The notes: generated from the sequence alone by a model not told the origin. Positions 45,205 to 57,620 are shown, counted from the stretch's first letter. The stretch is 64,000 nucleotides of DNA from Rubellimicrobium thermophilum DSM 16684 (GCF_000442315.1 NZ_KE557320.1:707606-771605), one strand, 5' to 3'. Numbers and translations: made by a program.

Positions 45205-46470
45205 TCATGGCCGCACGGTCCCGTCCCCTTCGACAAGGTATTTGAAGCTGGTGAGCTGCTCGGCTCCCACCGGTCCCCGGGCATGAAGCTTGCCGGTGGC
45301 GATGCCGATCTCGGCGCCCATGCCGAACTCTCCCCCGTCGGCGAACTGCGTGCTGGCATTGCGCATCAGGATGGCCGAATCGAGCTCGCGGAAGAAGGTT
45401 GCGGCGGTTTCGTCATTCTCGGTCAGGATCGCCTCGGTGTGACCCGATCCGTAGGTGCGGATATGGGCGATGGCGTCCTCTACCCCGTCCACCAGCCTGG
45501 CGGCGATGATCGAATCGAGGAATTCCCGGCCGAAATCATCCGGCTTTGCCTCGACGGTGCCCGGCACCTCCAGAAGCGCGCCTTCGGTGCGCACCTCGAC
45601 GCCGGCGGCGATCAGATCCTCGATCAGCACGGCACCGTGCCGCTCATGGAAACCGCGGTCGATCAGCAGGCATTCGGCCGCCCCGCAGATGCCGGTGCGG
45701 CGCGTCTTGGCGTTCAGGACCACACGGCGCGCCTTGTCCGGATCGGCATCCCTGTCGGCATAGACATGGCAGATCCCTTCCAGATGGGCAAAGACCGGCA
45801 CCCGGGCCTCGGCCTGCACCCGGCCGACCAGGCCCTTGCCGCCGCGGGGGACGATCACATCGATCCAGCGCGCCGCGGCCAGCATGGCGCCGACCATCGC
45901 ACGGTCGCGCAAGGGAACCATCTGGATCGCGTCCTGCGGCAGATCCGCGCTCCTCAGCCCGTCCTGCAGACAGGCATGGATCGCCTGAGAGGAATGGAGC
46001 GATTCGCTCCCCCCCCGCAGGATCACGGCATTGCCGGACCACAGGCACAGGGCCCCGGCATCGGCCGTGACATTGGGCCGGCTTTCGTAGATCACCCCGA
46101 TGACGCCCAGCGGCGTGGCAACCCGCCGGATCCGCAGGCCCGATGGCACGGTCCATTCCGCCAGAAGACGCCCCACCGGGTCGGGCCGGGCGGCGACGGC
46201 GCGCAGCCCTTCGGCCATCGCCCGCACCCGCCGCCCGTCGAGCTTCAGCCGGTCGAGCATCGCGCCCGACAGGCCCTTGTCCTCGGCCCGCGCCATGTCG
46301 CGGGCATTGGCCTCGAGGATCGCCTGTTCTGCCCCCTCGATGGCGTCTGCGGCGGCCATCAGGGCGGCACGCTTGCGCTCGGTTCCTGCCACCGCCAGGC
46401 TCCGGGCGGCGTCGCGCGCCTTGCGGCCCATCTCGTCCATCAGGGCGGGGATGTCGGCGTGATCCGTCAT
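45205..46470 (-). CDS. proA: Gamma-glutamyl phosphate reductase
   Basis: Second step of proline synthesis, NADPH-dependent, cytoplasmic. 421 residues, aldehyde-dehydrogenase fold. Catalytic Cys in [15 protein letters not shown]; cofactor loop [20 protein letters not shown]-terminal [27 protein letters not shown] is a strong signature (parts: [14 protein letters not shown] and [12 protein letters not shown]). It starts directly after the proB stop. Confidence 0.96.
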   Translation of the reverse strand: MTDHADIPALMDEMGRKARDAARSLAVAGTERKRAALMAAADAIEGAEQAILEANARDMARAEDKGLSGAMLDRLKLDGRRVRAMAEGLRAVAARPDPVGRLLAEWTVPSGLRIRRVATPLGVIGVIYESRPNVTADAGALCLWSGNAVILRGGSESLHSSQAIHACLQDGLRSADLPQDAIQMVPLRDRAMVGAMLAAARWIDVIVPRGGKGLVGRVQAEARVPVFAHLEGICHVYADRDADPDKARRVVLNAKTRRTGICGAAECLLIDRGFHERHGAVLIEDLIAAGVEVRTEGALLEVPGTVEAKPDDFGREFLDSIIAARLVDGVEDAIAHIRTYGSGHTEAILTENDETAATFFRELDSAILMRNASTQFADGGEFGMGAEIGIATGKLHARGPVGAEQLTSFKYLVEGDGTVRP

Positions 46471-47586
46471 TCAGGTCACCATGTCGTCGCGGTGGATGAG
46501 CGTCGCGCGCCCCTTGTAGCCCAGGATGGCTTCGATGTCGGTGCTGCGCCGCCCGATGATCGCGCGCGCCTCATCGGCGGTGTAGCGGGTGAGGCCAAGG
46601 CCCAGCCGAGCGCCGTCGGGGGCCAGGATGGCCACCGGATCGCCCCGCCCGAATCGCCCCGAGACGGCGACGATCCCGGCGGGGAGCAGGCTCTTGCCCT
46701 CGCGCAGGGCCTGGGCGGCACCGGCATCCACCCGCAGCTCGCCCTTGGGCTTCATCGCGGCGATCCAGCGCTTGCGGGCCGTCTGCGGATCGCCCTGCGC
46801 GAGGAACCAGGTGGCCGGCGCCCCTTCCTCCAGTGCCCGCAGAGGGTTGGTCGTGGAGCCCAGCGTGATCGCCATGGCACAGCCGGCATCCGTCGCCATC
46901 CGCGCAGCCATCAGCTTTGTCACCATGCCGCCCTTGGACAGGCCCGAGACCCCCTCGCCCGCCATGGCCTCGATCTCGGGCGTGATGCGTTCGATGACAT
47001 CGAAGCGCTGCGCCTGCGGATCCAGATGCGGGTTGCCGCTGTAGAATCCGTCGACATCCGACAGCAGGACCAGGACATCCGCCCCCACCGTCACGGCCAC
47101 CTGCGCGGCCAGGCGGTCATTGTCGCCATAGCGAATCTCATCGGTGGCGATGGTGTCGTTCTCGTTGACGATCGGCACGACGCCAAGCGTCAGCATCGTC
47201 TGCATCGTCGCACGGGAGTTGAGGTAGCGCCGCCTGTCGGCGGAATCCTCAAGCGTGACAAGGACCTGGCCGGCAATGATGCCATGCGGCGCGAGGACTT
47301 CCTCGTAAGCCCTTGCAAGGCGGATCTGCCCGACGGCAGCAGCCGCCTGGGACTGCTCCAGCGGCAGCCCCCCCTGCGGCAGGCCGAGCACCCGTCGGCC
47401 CAGGGCGATGGATCCCGAGGAGACGAGAATCACCTGCGTCCCGCGCGCGCGGAGGCGCGCCACATCCTCGGCCAGCGAGCGCAGCCAGCTTTCGCGAAGT
47501 CCCGTGGCCCGGTCCACAAGCAGCGCCGAGCCGATCTTGACCACAAGCCGCTTCGCGGCGGCGATCTTCGGTTTCACGGTTGCCAC
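46471..47586 (-). CDS. proB: Glutamate 5-kinase
   Basis: First step of proline synthesis; phosphorylates glutamate and is normally inhibited by proline. 371 residues. Amino-acid kinase domain ([60 protein letters not shown]) and a C-terminal PUA domain ([14 protein letters not shown]). The start overlaps obgE by 13 bp, and proA follows, so the three genes form an operon. Confidence 0.96.
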   Translation of the reverse strand: MATVKPKIAAAKRLVVKIGSALLVDRATGLRESWLRSLAEDVARLRARGTQVILVSSGSIALGRRVLGLPQGGLPLEQSQAAAAVGQIRLARAYEEVLAPHGIIAGQVLVTLEDSADRRRYLNSRATMQTMLTLGVVPIVNENDTIATDEIRYGDNDRLAAQVAVTVGADVLVLLSDVDGFYSGNPHLDPQAQRFDVIERITPEIEAMAGEGVSGLSKGGMVTKLMAARMATDAGCAMAITLGSTTNPLRALEEGAPATWFLAQGDPQTARKRWIAAMKPKGELRVDAGAAQALREGKSLLPAGIVAVSGRFGRGDPVAILAPDGARLGLGLTRYTADEARAIIGRRSTDIEAILGYKGRATLIHRDDMVT

Positions 47587-48611
47587 CGCCCTGCATCCGC
47601 TTTCTGCGGCTGTTCCCCGGCACGCGAGGTCTCGATCACCGCGCGCAGCGCGCGCAGCACCTCGGTCACGCCTTCCTTCGTCGCGCCGGACATCAGCATC
47701 ACCGGCCCTTGTGCCACCGACTCCAGGGCGGCCCGCTTCGCCTCGCGTTCCTGCGGCGAGAGGGCGTCGATCTTGTTGAGCGCCGTGATGCGGGGCTTTT
47801 CCGCCAGATTGCCGCCGTATCGCTCAAGCTCGCGGAGGATCACGTCATGATCGCCTGCCACATCCTCTGCGGTGCCGTCGATCAGATGGAGAAGGACCCG
47901 CGAACGCTCCACATGACCGAGGAAACGGTCGCCAAGGCCGCGACCCTCGCTGGCGCCTTCGATCAGGCCGGGGATGTCGGCGATGACGAATTCCGCCCCG
48001 TCCACGGCGACCACGCCAAGATTGGGCACCAGGGTCGTGAAGGGGTAATCGGCGATCTTCGGGCGGGCATTGGACGTTGCGGCCAGGAAGGTGCTCTTGC
48101 CCGCATTGGGCAGGCCGAGCAGCCCCGCATCGGCGATCAGCTTGAGCCGAAGCCACAGCGTGCGCTCCACGCCTTCCTGCCCGGGATTGGCTCGGCGCGG
48201 CGCGCGATTGGTGGAGGTGGCAAAGCGCATGTTGCCCCAGCCGCCATTGCCGCCTTCGGCCAGCACGACCCGCTGGCCGACCTCGGTCAGATCGGCGATG
48301 ACGGTTTCCCCGTCCTCATCGAGGATCTCGGTTCCCACCGGCACGCGCAGCACGATATCCTCTCCCGAGGCACCGGTGCGCTGTCCCCCCTGTCCGGGGC
48401 GGCCGTTCTGGGCAAAGAAATGCTGCTGATAGCGGAAGTCGATCAGCGTGTTGAGGCCTGGAACGGCCTCGGCGATCACATCGCCCCCCTTGCCGCCGTC
48501 GCCCCCGTCAGGGCCGCCGAATTCGACGAATTTCTCGCGCCGGAAGGAGAGGCATCCATGGCCGCCGGCGCCCGAGCGGACATGAATGCGGGCAAGATCG
48601 AGGAACTTCAT
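47574..48611 (-). CDS. obgE: GTPase ObgE/CgtA
   Basis: Ribosome-associated GTPase for 50S assembly and stringent control. 345 residues: Gly-rich Obg domain ([29 protein letters not shown]), G1 [10 protein letters not shown]3 [10 protein letters not shown]4 NKIDAL. ATG 48611 (MKFLDLARI) is the family start, with GGAG 10 bp upstream; a GTG at 48617 is also open. It heads obgE-proB-proA, a common order. Confidence 0.96.
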   Translation of the reverse strand: MKFLDLARIHVRSGAGGHGCLSFRREKFVEFGGPDGGDGGKGGDVIAEAVPGLNTLIDFRYQQHFFAQNGRPGQGGQRTGASGEDIVLRVPVGTEILDEDGETVIADLTEVGQRVVLAEGGNGGWGNMRFATSTNRAPRRANPGQEGVERTLWLRLKLIADAGLLGLPNAGKSTFLAATSNARPKIADYPFTTLVPNLGVVAVDGAEFVIADIPGLIEGASEGRGLGDRFLGHVERSRVLLHLIDGTAEDVAGDHDVILRELERYGGNLAEKPRITALNKIDALSPQEREAKRAALESVAQGPVMLMSGATKEGVTEVLRALRAVIETSRAGEQPQKADAGRWQP

Positions 48612-48695
48612 CGGCACGGCTCCGGCAGATCGGACGGGGACTGCGGGATAGCGGCTTCGCGGCCGGTTCTCAATGCCGGCCGCGGGGGGCTGTCC

Positions 48696-50359
48696 TCAGG
48701 CGGCGCGGACCAGAAGGCAGAGCTGCCAGGGGCCGAGACGGACTTCCCGGGCCCCTGCCTCCGGCACGACGGCCAGCAGCGGATCGACCGGCGACCATTC
48801 GCCTTCGGGCAGGCGCAGCATGGCGTCTTCCCCGCCCAGATTGGCGGCCACGAACATCTGCTCGCCCGCGCCGATGCGCAGGAACTCGACCACATCGCCG
48901 ACGGCGATCACCGGCGACTGGGCGCCGATGCGCAACACGGGATGACGCCGGCGCAGCGCCACGGCCCGGCGGTAATGTTCGAGCATCGATCCCTCGACAC
49001 CCTCCTGCACGGAGACGGCCAGCGGCAGATGGGCCGGCGGGACGGGCAGCCAGGGCTTGCCGGTGGTGAAGCCGCCGGTGGCATGGGTGGCGTCCCAGAC
49101 CATGGGCGTCCTTGCCCCGTCGCGACCCTTGAAGTCCGGCCAGAAGGCGATGCCGTAGGGGTCCTGCAGGTCCTCGAAGGCCAGCTCGGCTTCCGGAAGA
49201 CCGAGCTCCTCTCCCTGATAGAGGCAGACAGACCCCCGAAGACACATCAGGAGGGTCGTATAAGCCTTTGCTGCATCATTGGAAAGATTCCAGCGCGTTG
49301 GATGGCGCACGGTATCGTGGTTGGAATAGCTCCAGCAGGGCCAGGCATCGGGTGCGGTGCGAGCCAGACGGTCAAAGGAGGCGCAGAGATGCTGCGCGGT
49401 GGCCCGCTTCGGCTGAAGCAGCTCGAAGGGATAGCACATCTGCACCTTGTCCCCGCCGGATGTGTATTCCGCCATGATCTCGAGTCCCCGCTGGGCATCG
49501 CCCACCTCGCCCACGGCCGCGGCCCCATAGGGATTCAGCTCGGCCCGCAGGCGCGCAGGAAATCGAGATTCTCCGGCTGGTTCTTCGAGAACAGGTGAAG
49601 CTGGTGATTGTAGGGGTTGACGGACGGGGCGATCGAGTCATTGCGAAGTTCGCGCGGCAACGAAGGATTGTCGCGCAGGTATTTGTCTGCAAAGTAGAAG
49701 TTGATGGTATCCAGGCGGAAACCATCGACCCCCCGGCGCAGCCAGAACCGAACCACCTCCAGCACGGCATCCTGCACCGCAGGGCAGTGGAAGTTGAGAT
49801 CGGGCTGCGAAGTCAGGAAGTTGTGCAGGTAATACTGTTCCCGTCCGGCATGCCAGGCCCAGGCGGAGCCGCCGAAGACCGAGAGCCAGTTGTTGGGCGG
49901 CGTGCCATCGGGCTTCGGATCGGCCCAGACATACCAGTCCGCCTTGGGATTGTCGCGCGAGGAGCGGCTCTCGATGAACCAGGGATGCTGATCCGAGGTG
50001 TGCGAGAGGACGAGATCGATCATGACCCGCAGACCCAGATCATGCGCCACCGCCACCATCCGGTCGAATTCGGCCAGGCTGCCGAACATCGGATCGACAT
50101 CGCAATAGTCCGAGACGTCGTAGCCGAAATCCTTCATGGGCGACCGGAAGAACGGGCTGATCCAGATCGCATCCGCCCCCAGCCGGGCGATATGGGGAAG
50201 CCGCTGCGCGATCCCGGCCAGATCACCGATCCCGTCGCCTGTCGAATCCTGATAACTGCGCGGATAGATCTGATAGATCACGGCGCCACGCCACCATTCC
50301 GGATCGAAGGGGAGTGGCGTCACGCCGGGCAGAAGATCGACTGCGGGCCTGTCGGTCAT
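48696..50359 (-). CDS. GH13 alpha-glucosidase (one frameshift as sequenced)
   Basis: Cleaves alpha-glucosidic bonds of small oligosaccharides; probably cytoplasmic as there is no signal. Starts MTDRPAVDLLPG; (beta/alpha)8 barrel with AVIYQIYPRSYQDS, DLVLSHTSDQHPWF, nucleophile Asp217 (GVDGFRLDTINF), acid Glu in AVGEVGDA and the transition-state Asp in YSNHDTVRH. The frame breaks near 49550, where one base is missing; joined, FLRALRAELNPYGA continues and the protein is 554 residues. Closest subfamilies are GH13_23/17. Divergent from glk, which would take up the glucose released. Confidence 0.88.
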
Positions 50360-50510
50360 GGCTGGCTTCCGGTTGGAGGTCCAGCGCCTCTTCGCAGAGC
50401 CGATGCCTTCCGTCCAGCCTGTCGAAGACCCCCTTCTTGCGGGAGGGCGGCTGCACGCCCTATGACCGGCAGGGCGCCCACGGCAGAAGTGCCGAGGTGG
50501 AGGAGGACGG

Positions 50511-51503
50511 ATGATGGCCCATGCGGCGAACACCCTGACACTGGTCGGCGATATCGGCGGCACGAATACACGGATTGCCCTGGCCCGCGGAACGGCCGTC
50601 CTGCCCGAGACGGTGCGCCGTTATGCCAATGCCGACTTTCCCGGCCTGGAGACGGTGCTACGCCGTTTCATCGCCGATCAGGGCGATGTCGATCCGGCAG
50701 CCGCCTGCATCGCTGTCGCCGGTCCGGTGCGGGACGGCCGCGCAGCCCTGACCAATCTCGACTGGACGATCGACGAAGCGACGCTTGCCCGTGCCGCCCG
50801 CGCCGAGACGGTGGCCATCCTCAACGACCTGCAGGCCCAGGGGCATGCGCTTGGCCATATCGCCGCCGACAGGATCCGCGCGATCGTTCCGGCACCCCCG
50901 GCCCCGGATGACGCCTCCCAGCTCGTGATCGGCGTGGGAACCGGTTTCAATGCGGCCCCGGTCTTCGAGACGCCAGGGGGACGTTTCGTCCCGCCCTCGG
51001 AATCGGGCCATGTGAACCTGCCCGTGCGCGATGCCGCGGACATGCGGCTGTGCAACTGGGTCTCGACCGCGCATGGCTTTCCCGCGGTGGAGGATGTCCT
51101 CTCGGGCCGGGGTCTGGAACGGATCTATGCCTGGCTCTCCCATGAGGAAGGCGAGCCGGGGGAAGCCCGCGCCGCCGACATCATGGCCGAAGTCGCCCGC
51201 GGCGGGGACAGCCGGGCGCGGCGGGCCGCGGCCGTGATGGCCCGCTTCCTCGGCACGGTGGCCGGCAATCTTGCCCTGATCCAGCTTCCCTTCGGGGGGA
51301 TCTGGCTTGTCGGCGGGGTTGCCCGCGCGCTCGCGCCCTATCTGGTCGAATTCGGTTTCGTGAACGCCTTCCGCGACAAGGGACGCTTCTCGGGTTTCAT
51401 GGCCAATTTCGGCATCTCGGTCATCGAGGACGATTTCGCAGCCCTGACCGGATCGGCCGCCTATCTGGATGCGATGTTGCGCAGGAACCGGGGGCTGATC
51501 TGA
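50511..51503 (+). CDS. glk: Glucokinase
   Basis: Phosphorylates glucose with ATP. 330 residues, Glk (non-ROK) type: ATP loop LVGDIGGTNTRIALA, sugar-binding LNDLQAQGHALGHI, VIGVGTGFNAA, SESGHVNLPV and LVGGVARALAPYL. Two adjacent ATGs; AGGAGG is 5 bp before the first. Divergent from the alpha-glucosidase with 151 bp between starts, so a shared regulator is likely. It converges with cckA at 28 bp. Confidence 0.94.
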   Translation: MMAHAANTLTLVGDIGGTNTRIALARGTAVLPETVRRYANADFPGLETVLRRFIADQGDVDPAAACIAVAGPVRDGRAALTNLDWTIDEATLARAARAETVAILNDLQAQGHALGHIAADRIRAIVPAPPAPDDASQLVIGVGTGFNAAPVFETPGGRFVPPSESGHVNLPVRDAADMRLCNWVSTAHGFPAVEDVLSGRGLERIYAWLSHEEGEPGEARAADIMAEVARGGDSRARRAAAVMARFLGTVAGNLALIQLPFGGIWLVGGVARALAPYLVEFGFVNAFRDKGRFSGFMANFGISVIEDDFAALTGSAAYLDAMLRRNRGLI

Positions 51504-51531
51504 TCCGCTTTGCGGCCCCTCTCCCCGGCCC

Positions 51532-53931
51532 TCAGCCGAGCTGCGACTGGACGACATCGGTCAGCTCCTGAAGGCTGAAGGGCTTGGAGAGGAAGGCCGC
51601 CCCGGCGATCCGCTCGCGCTCTTCGCCGAAGGTCTCCTCGGCATAGCCCGAGACGAACACCACGCGGGTATCGGGCCGGGAGGCAAGAGCCTCTCGCACC
51701 CAGGTCGGGCCGTCCTTGCCCGGCATGATCACATCGGTCAGGAACAGGTCCACCTGCAGATCGGGGTCCGCCAGAAGATCCAGCGCCGCTTCGGCGCTGT
51801 CTGCCTCGATCACCGTGTGACCGGCCAGGCGCAGTGCGCGCGCAGCGAAGGCCCGCACCGGCGCCTCGTCCTCGACGATGAGGATGCGGCCCGTCCCGGC
51901 CCGCCTGGCGGTGGGTTCGGAGGCCGCCCTGCCCTGCGGCGGCGCCCCTTCATGGGCCGGGAACCACAAGGTGAAGACGGTTCCCACACCGACTTCGCTG
52001 TCCACGAAGATGAACCCGCCGCTCTGCTTGACGATTCCGTAGACCATGGAGAGACCAAGGCCCGTCCCCTCTCCCGGCTTCTTGGTGGTGTAGAAGGGCT
52101 CGAAGATCTTCGAAAGCCGCTCGGGCGGGATGCCGACGCCTTCGTCGATGACCCGGATGACAACATGATCCCCGGCCGGCACCATGGCACGATCCCGATG
52201 AAGGGGTTGATGCAGGCGGGCATTCTCCGTCTCGATGCGGATGGTGCCGCCATCGGGCATGGCATCGCGCGCATTCACGACCAGATTCATCAGCACCTGC
52301 TCGATCTGCCGACGATCGGCATGAATCGGTCGCAGATCGGGCTCATGCTCGAAGAAGAGCCGCACCCTTTCCCCCGTGAGCCGGTTCAGCAGATGGGTGA
52401 TGTCGGCGACGACCTCGCGCAGATCGAGCAGCTCCGGCGTGCGGTTCTGCTTGCGTGAAAAGGCAAGAAGCTGGCTGACCAGACTCGCCGCCCGGTTCAC
52501 GTTCTGCCGGATCTGCATCAGATCGCCGAAATCCGGATCCGCTTCGTCACGGCGCAGCAGAAGCAAATCACAATGACCGGAGATGGCCGTCAGCAGGTTG
52601 TTGAAGTCATGCGCCACGCCGCCCGCAAGCTGGCCGAGCGCCTGCATCTTCTGGCTCTGGATGAACTGGGCCTCGAGCTTCTTGAGCTCGCTCATATCCT
52701 GCAGAACCGCGACGAGATGGCGATCCTCGGCCGGGCCGGCCGGATGCAGCGCCACACGCAGGATGGTGTCGCGGTAACCCTCCGTGCCGTGCAGGAGCTG
52801 GGGATCAGCGGCGGAACGGCCGGCGGCCACATCCGAGACCCACTCGCTCACCGGGCGGCCGAGCCCCTCGAGCAGATCCGAAAGGCGTGTTCCCGGACCG
52901 ATCGGCATGGGCAGAAGCTCTCGCGCCTCATGCGTGGCGCTCAGGATCTCCCCCGTGGAGGACAGCTTGAGCAGCGGCACGGGCAACTCCTCGACCGCCT
53001 CCCATCCGGCAGCCGAGGCCGGAGAATTCTCGACCGCATCGGCAGGCAGGAGATAGATTTCCTTCCTCCCCCCGGTATTGAGCAGCTTGACGACCAGGAA
53101 ATGCGCCAGCCCGCCCGCCGTCCTGACGGCGTGGATGCGCCCGGAAGACGGATTCGCCCCATCGAAGAGATGATCGAGATGGCGCGGCCGGCCGCCGAAG
53201 AGACGCCGCGCGGCCTCGTTGACGAAGAGGATCGTTCCCGCAGGGCCGGCCGTCAGCATCGGGATGCTGAGCGCATCGGCCGCCCGGCCCGTCCCCCCGC
53301 GATCCCCCAGATCCTCGATCCGCCAGAGGAAGGTCAGATCGCCCATCGCATGCACCGAAAGCCGCAGATGACCGCGCCGCGTCACCACATCTTCCCGCGA
53401 CAGGCCCTTTTCCCGTGCAGCGGCCTGAAGGCGCCAGACAAGGGCGGCCGGATTCGCGAACTGCCCGGCAAGGGCCGCCGCCACGGTCGCCGGCCGCACC
53501 CGGCCCGCCGTCGCCGCAGGATTGGCGTGGATGACCTCCCCCAAGGCGTCGGTGACCAGGCAGGGGATGCTGTCACCCTCCACGAAACGGGCAAGAGTCT
53601 TGCGCGTGAGGCGCAGACGCAGTGCACGGAGCATCGAGCCAAGGCTCTGGATGGCCGCGGCCGTGAACAAGGCCGCCCCCGTCAGCAGAAAACCCTGCCG
53701 GAGCCAGGCCGAGGCCGGCAGCGCCGCCGCCGACAGCGCAAGCAGGCCGAAGACCAGAAGAGCCAGCTGTGTCTGTGGAATGCCGCGAGGAGGCGGCAGC
53801 GCCCCCGTGGCCCAGGCCGGATCGAGCCCGCCCCCCTCCACCACAGGCGGGCGGGAGCCTGTCGCACCACCGGGTGCGGAAGTCGCATCCACGGCAATTC
53901 GTCCGGTTTGCGGCACGCTCGTGATTCCCAT
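51532..53931 (-). CDS. cckA: Hybrid histidine kinase CckA
   Basis: 799 residues. Two N-terminal membrane helices ([31 protein letters not shown]), PAS-like sensing domains, the DHp domain with phospho-His in [17 protein letters not shown], the ATPase domain ([32 protein letters not shown]) and a receiver with Asp in [12 protein letters not shown]. Sends phosphate via ChpT to CtrA. ATG 53931 is preferred over a GTG at 53985: the extra codons include TTA TTA and lie in AT-rich promoter-like DNA. rsmB ends 50 bp upstream. Confidence 0.94.
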   Translation of the reverse strand: MGITSVPQTGRIAVDATSAPGGATGSRPPVVEGGGLDPAWATGALPPPRGIPQTQLALLVFGLLALSAAALPASAWLRQGFLLTGAALFTAAAIQSLGSMLRALRLRLTRKTLARFVEGDSIPCLVTDALGEVIHANPAATAGRVRPATVAAALAGQFANPAALVWRLQAAAREKGLSREDVVTRRGHLRLSVHAMGDLTFLWRIEDLGDRGGTGRAADALSIPMLTAGPAGTILFVNEAARRLFGGRPRHLDHLFDGANPSSGRIHAVRTAGGLAHFLVVKLLNTGGRKEIYLLPADAVENSPASAAGWEAVEELPVPLLKLSSTGEILSATHEARELLPMPIGPGTRLSDLLEGLGRPVSEWVSDVAAGRSAADPQLLHGTEGYRDTILRVALHPAGPAEDRHLVAVLQDMSELKKLEAQFIQSQKMQALGQLAGGVAHDFNNLLTAISGHCDLLLLRRDEADPDFGDLMQIRQNVNRAASLVSQLLAFSRKQNRTPELLDLREVVADITHLLNRLTGERVRLFFEHEPDLRPIHADRRQIEQVLMNLVVNARDAMPDGGTIRIETENARLHQPLHRDRAMVPAGDHVVIRVIDEGVGIPPERLSKIFEPFYTTKKPGEGTGLGLSMVYGIVKQSGGFIFVDSEVGVGTVFTLWFPAHEGAPPQGRAASEPTARRAGTGRILIVEDEAPVRAFAARALRLAGHTVIEADSAEAALDLLADPDLQVDLFLTDVIMPGKDGPTWVREALASRPDTRVVFVSGYAEETFGEERERIAGAAFLSKPFSLQELTDVVQSQLG

Positions 53932-53981
53932 GCAATTCGCCTGGGGGACATCTGAGCGTAAAATCCTTAATAAAGCGTGAA

Positions 53982-55191
53982 TCACGCCAGATCAGAGACA
54001 GATCGAGGCGAGATCAACCCTGGGTTGTTGCGGATCCGCTGCAGGATCGCCTGGAAAAATCCGTCATGATGCGCGTCCGGGCGCAGATCGAGCCTGTCGC
54101 GCACCGACCAGCCCGGATGACGCGCCAGAAAGGCGGCAACCCGTTCGTCCCCCTCTTCCTGCAGGATGGAACAGGTGGCAAAGGCAAGGATCCCCCCCCT
54201 CGGCCACGAGATCCGCAGCCTGATGGAGCAGGTCGTCCTGCAGGGCGGTCAGGGCGGACAGGCGCTCCTCGGACAGGCGCCATTTGGCTTCGGGCGTGCG
54301 GCGCCATGTCCCCGATCCCGAGCAGGGCGCATCGACAAGCACCAGATCATAGGGCGCAGCCGCCGCAGGATCCGCACAGGGCCGGACCGCGAGGCCGGCG
54401 CGCGCGGCCCTCGCCGGCAGATCCGCCATCCGCCCCGGATCGATGTCATGGGCATGAAGATGCAGCCGGGCACGCGCACCCATCGCCAGGGTCTTGCCGC
54501 CGCCGCCGGCACAGAGATCGAGAACCCGCATCCCGTCGTGCAGCGGCAGGCGCAGCACGGCCTCCTGCGAGGAGGCGTCCTGCAGCTCCACGAGGCCGCT
54601 GCGATAGGCCTCCGACCGGTCCACTCGGCGCGCGCCCGAAACCACGATCAGCGCCGTCGGCACGGTGGGGTGCGGCTCGGTGCCGATGTCGTCGCGGCGA
54701 AGGGCCGCGCGCGCCTGATCCCGTGTCCCGCGCCGGCTGTTGACGCGCAGGAAGACGGGCGCCCGATGGCGGAGGCTCTCGCAGACGGCGTCCGTTGCGG
54801 GGCCAAGACTGCGCTCGAACCGGGGCAGGAGCCAGTCCGGAAGATCGAGCCGCACCGCGCGGGGGGCCGCGGCCAGAGGCAGGCCCTCCTCGCCGGGGGC
54901 GGGCGGCGGGAGGGCATGGCCCATGCCCGTCATGAGGGGGCGGGGATCGGTCCCCTCGATCCGCAGCAGGCCGAGGACAAGGCCCCGTCCGGTCTCGCTG
55001 CCGCCGACCCAGGCGGCCGAGCGGCGCCGGCGCAGCGCGGAATAGACGATGTCCCGCACGGCGGCCCTGTCGCCCGAACCGGCATGGCGGGACATCCGTG
55101 CCCAGCGCGTCAGGACGCGCTCTGCCGGTTCTCCGGCCAGGATGCGGTCCAGCAGATCGGCAGAGGCGGCAAGCCGGGCGGCAGGTGTCAT
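53982..55191 (-). CDS. rsmB: 16S rRNA m5C967 methyltransferase RsmB (one frameshift as sequenced)
   Basis: NusB-like N-terminal domain, then the Rossmann methyltransferase: LQDASSQEAVLRL, LDLCAGGGGKTLAMG, catalytic Cys in VDAPCSGSGTWRR, second Cys in ILAFATCSILQEE. The frame breaks at eight C (54192-54199), one too many; after correction AEGGILAFATCS follows and the protein ends ILQRIRNNPGLIS with stop at 53982 (402 residues). The ATG at 55191 (MTPAARLAASADLLDRIL) fits the NusB-like start. Methylates C967 of 16S rRNA. Confidence 0.87.
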
Positions 55192-55405
55192 GGCCCCGAG
55201 GGATCGCAGCATCGAGACGGCGATGTCCAGACCCCCGGACAGGACGGCGGACAGCACCGGGCTGTGCCCGCCCTTGACCGGGCGGCGACGCTCCGACAGG
55301 AGCGCCGGAGGCACAAGCGCCGGGGCGGCGGGATCGGGGACCATGAGACGTGGGGGCAGGCAACAGGACCGGTCATCCGGGGGACGATCCGCCGCATCGG
55401 CTGCC

Positions 55406-56543
55406 ATGCCGGCGGTCGCCCGGCCGGATCCGGTCACGCCGGAGCCGCTGGGCATCTTCCTGGTGACGCCGCCGGGCCTCGAGAAGCCCCTTGCGGAGGA
55501 GGCGGCCGCCCTGGGGTTTCGCGGGATCGCCATGGCCAGCGGGGGGGTGACCCTCGCCGGCGGCTGGCCGGAGGTGTGGCGCGCCAATCTCGAGCTGGCG
55601 GGGGGCGAGCCGGGTTCTGGTGCGCGTGGCGACCTTCCGTGCGCCGCATCTGGCCGTGCTCGACCGACGAGCCCGGCAGGTGCCCTGGCGCGCGCTGCTG
55701 CACAGGGGACAGGCCGTGACCGTGGAGGCAAGCTGCCGCGCCTCGCGCATCTATCACGAAGGCGCGGCCGCGCAGCGCGTCGAGGAGGCCATCCGCGCCT
55801 CGCTGGGGCCAGCCGAGACGGAAGAACCGGTGCGTGTTCTCGTGCGGATCGTGGAGGATCTGTGCCAGATCAGCCTCGACAGTTCGGGCGAGCTGCTGCA
55901 CCGGCGCGGGCAGAAGGGGGCCGTCGCCCGGGCCCCCCTGCGCGAGACGCTGGCCGCCCTGTTCCTGCGCGAATGCGGCTTTCGCGGGGATGAACCGGTT
56001 CTCGATCCGATGTGCGGATCGGGCACCTTCGTCATCGAGGCAGCCGGGATCGCGGCGGGGCTCCAGCCCGGCCGCCTGCGGCGCTTTGCCTTCGAGCGTT
56101 TCGCCGGCTTCGATCCGGCGGCCTTCGCGGCCCTGCGGCGCGAGGCCGTCCTGCCTGACCTGCCCTTCCGCTTCATCGGCTGCGACCGCGATGCGGGCGC
56201 CGTCGCGGCCAGCCGGGCGAATGCGGAACGGGCGGGCGTGGCGCCGCTGACCGGGTTCCGCTGCCAGCCCGTTTCGGCGCTCGAACGGCCCGAAGGGCCG
56301 CCCGGCCTTGTGATCGTCAATCCGCCCTATGGCACGCGGATCGGCGACAAGGGAGCGCTGAGGGCGCTCCATGGGGCGCTGGGCGCTGTTCTGCGGGAGC
56401 GTTTTGCCGGCTGGCGGGTGGGGATCGTGACCGCCGAGCCCTCTCTGGCCCGTGCCACGGGCCTGCCCTTTGCCGAACCGGGTCCGCCTGTGGACCATGG
56501 CGGGTTGCGCGTGCGCCTGTGGCAGACGGGACCGCTGCGCTGA
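55406..56543 (+). CDS. THUMP-domain RNA methyltransferase, RlmL/TrmN-like (one frameshift as sequenced)
   Basis: Class I SAM methyltransferase of the UPF0020 family. N-terminal FLVTPPGLEKPLAEEAAALGF begins the THUMP part, and the catalytic half has LDPMCGSGTFVIEAAGIA and the amino-methyltransferase motif VNPPYGTRIGDK (NPPY). One extra G in the run 55600-55605 shifts the frame; without it the sequence reads LELAGASRVLVRVATF and the protein has 378 residues. N2-guanine methylation of rRNA or tRNA is expected. Divergent from rsmB with 214 bp between starts; that gap shows no clear signal. Confidence 0.85.
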
Positions 56544-56612
56544 AGCCGGCCATTGCCGCCGGGATGGCGGGCGCCTTCGCGGTCCGTCCCTGTCGCGTCG
56601 GCCGTTGCGGGC

Positions 56613-57620
56613 CTACCAGCGCTGATGCACATGCGGGGCGATCAGCCGGTGATAGAGATCGCGCGCGGCCTCCATCACCTCTGGCGGCAACGGGGGCAGA
56701 TGTCCGCTTTCGGCATTGGAGCGCGCCTGATCCGCGTTGCGGGCGCCGGGGATGACGACCGACACGGCCTCTTCCATCAGGCACCAGCGCAGCGCCGCCT
56801 GCGCCATGGGCAGATGCGCCGGCAGGATGCGCCGCAGCGCCTCCACTGCCTCCAGCGCCACCTCATAGGGCACGCCGGAGAAGGTCTCGCCCACATCGAA
56901 GGCCTCTCCATGGCGGTTGAAGGCACGATGATCGTCCGGGGCAAAGCGGCTGTCGGGACCGAATTTCCCGGTCAGAAGACCGCTGGCCAGCGGCACCCGG
57001 GCGATGACGGCCACCTGCTTCTGCGCGGCCCGCGGCAGGAACAGCTCGGCCGGGCGCTGGCGGAACAGGTTCCAGATGATCTGGACCGAGACGACGCCCG
57101 GAAACTCGATGGCCTTGAGCCCCTCCTCGACCTTCTCCACCGAGACGCCATAATGGCGGATACGTCCTTCGGCCACGAAGCGGTCCAGCGCCTCGAAGAC
57201 CTCCGGCCGGTAATAGACCGTCGTGGGCGGGCAATGGAGCTGCACGAGATCCAGCGTCTCCATCCCGAGATTGTCGCGGCTGCGGTCGATGAAGGCTCCG
57301 AGAGCTTCGGCGGTGTAGCCTTCGGCGACATGGGGATCGAGCCGCCGCCCCGCCTTGGTCGCCACGACGGGCCGGCCCTGCCCCGGTTCAGCGGCGAGAA
57401 GGCCCCTCTCCTGCAGGACGGCGCGGATGATCCGCTCGGACCGTCCATCGCCATAGACATCGGCCGTATCGATGAAATCCGTCCCGGCATCCAGCGCGGC
57501 ATGCAGCGCGGCGCGGGCATCGGCCTCGGCAACAGGCCCCCAGGAGCCGCCGATCGCCCAGGCGCCGAAGCCTACCGCGCCGACCTCCCATCCCGTCCGT
57601 CCGAATCGCCGCTTCAGCAT
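56613..57620 (-). CDS. Aldo/keto reductase
   Basis: 335 residues, NADPH-dependent TIM barrel. The tetrad is Asp and Tyr in FIDTADVYGDG, Lys in VVATKAGRR and His in VQLHCPP. The C-terminal cofactor site is AVSVVIPGARNADQARSN. No N-terminal signal. RBS AAGGAGGGATC, strong. Stands alone, with convergent neighbours. Substrate unknown. Confidence 0.94.
   Translation of the reverse strand: MLKRRFGRTGWEVGAVGFGAWAIGGSWGPVAEADARAALHAALDAGTDFIDTADVYGDGRSERIIRAVLQERGLLAAEPGQGRPVVATKAGRRLDPHVAEGYTAEALGAFIDRSRDNLGMETLDLVQLHCPPTTVYYRPEVFEALDRFVAEGRIRHYGVSVEKVEEGLKAIEFPGVVSVQIIWNLFRQRPAELFLPRAAQKQVAVIARVPLASGLLTGKFGPDSRFAPDDHRAFNRHGEAFDVGETFSGVPYEVALEAVEALRRILPAHLPMAQAALRWCLMEEAVSVVIPGARNADQARSNAESGHLPPLPPEVMEAARDLYHRLIAPHVHQRW

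Noticed and set aside
45139-47850. A 903-codon open frame on the plus strand over proA and proB, and similar long frames opposite alaS, metA, olsA and the aldo/keto reductase
   Set aside because: These are antisense frames of strongly coding genes in GC-rich DNA. They contain no known domain, have unlikely residue composition, and the opposite strand has complete enzymes with all active-site motifs.
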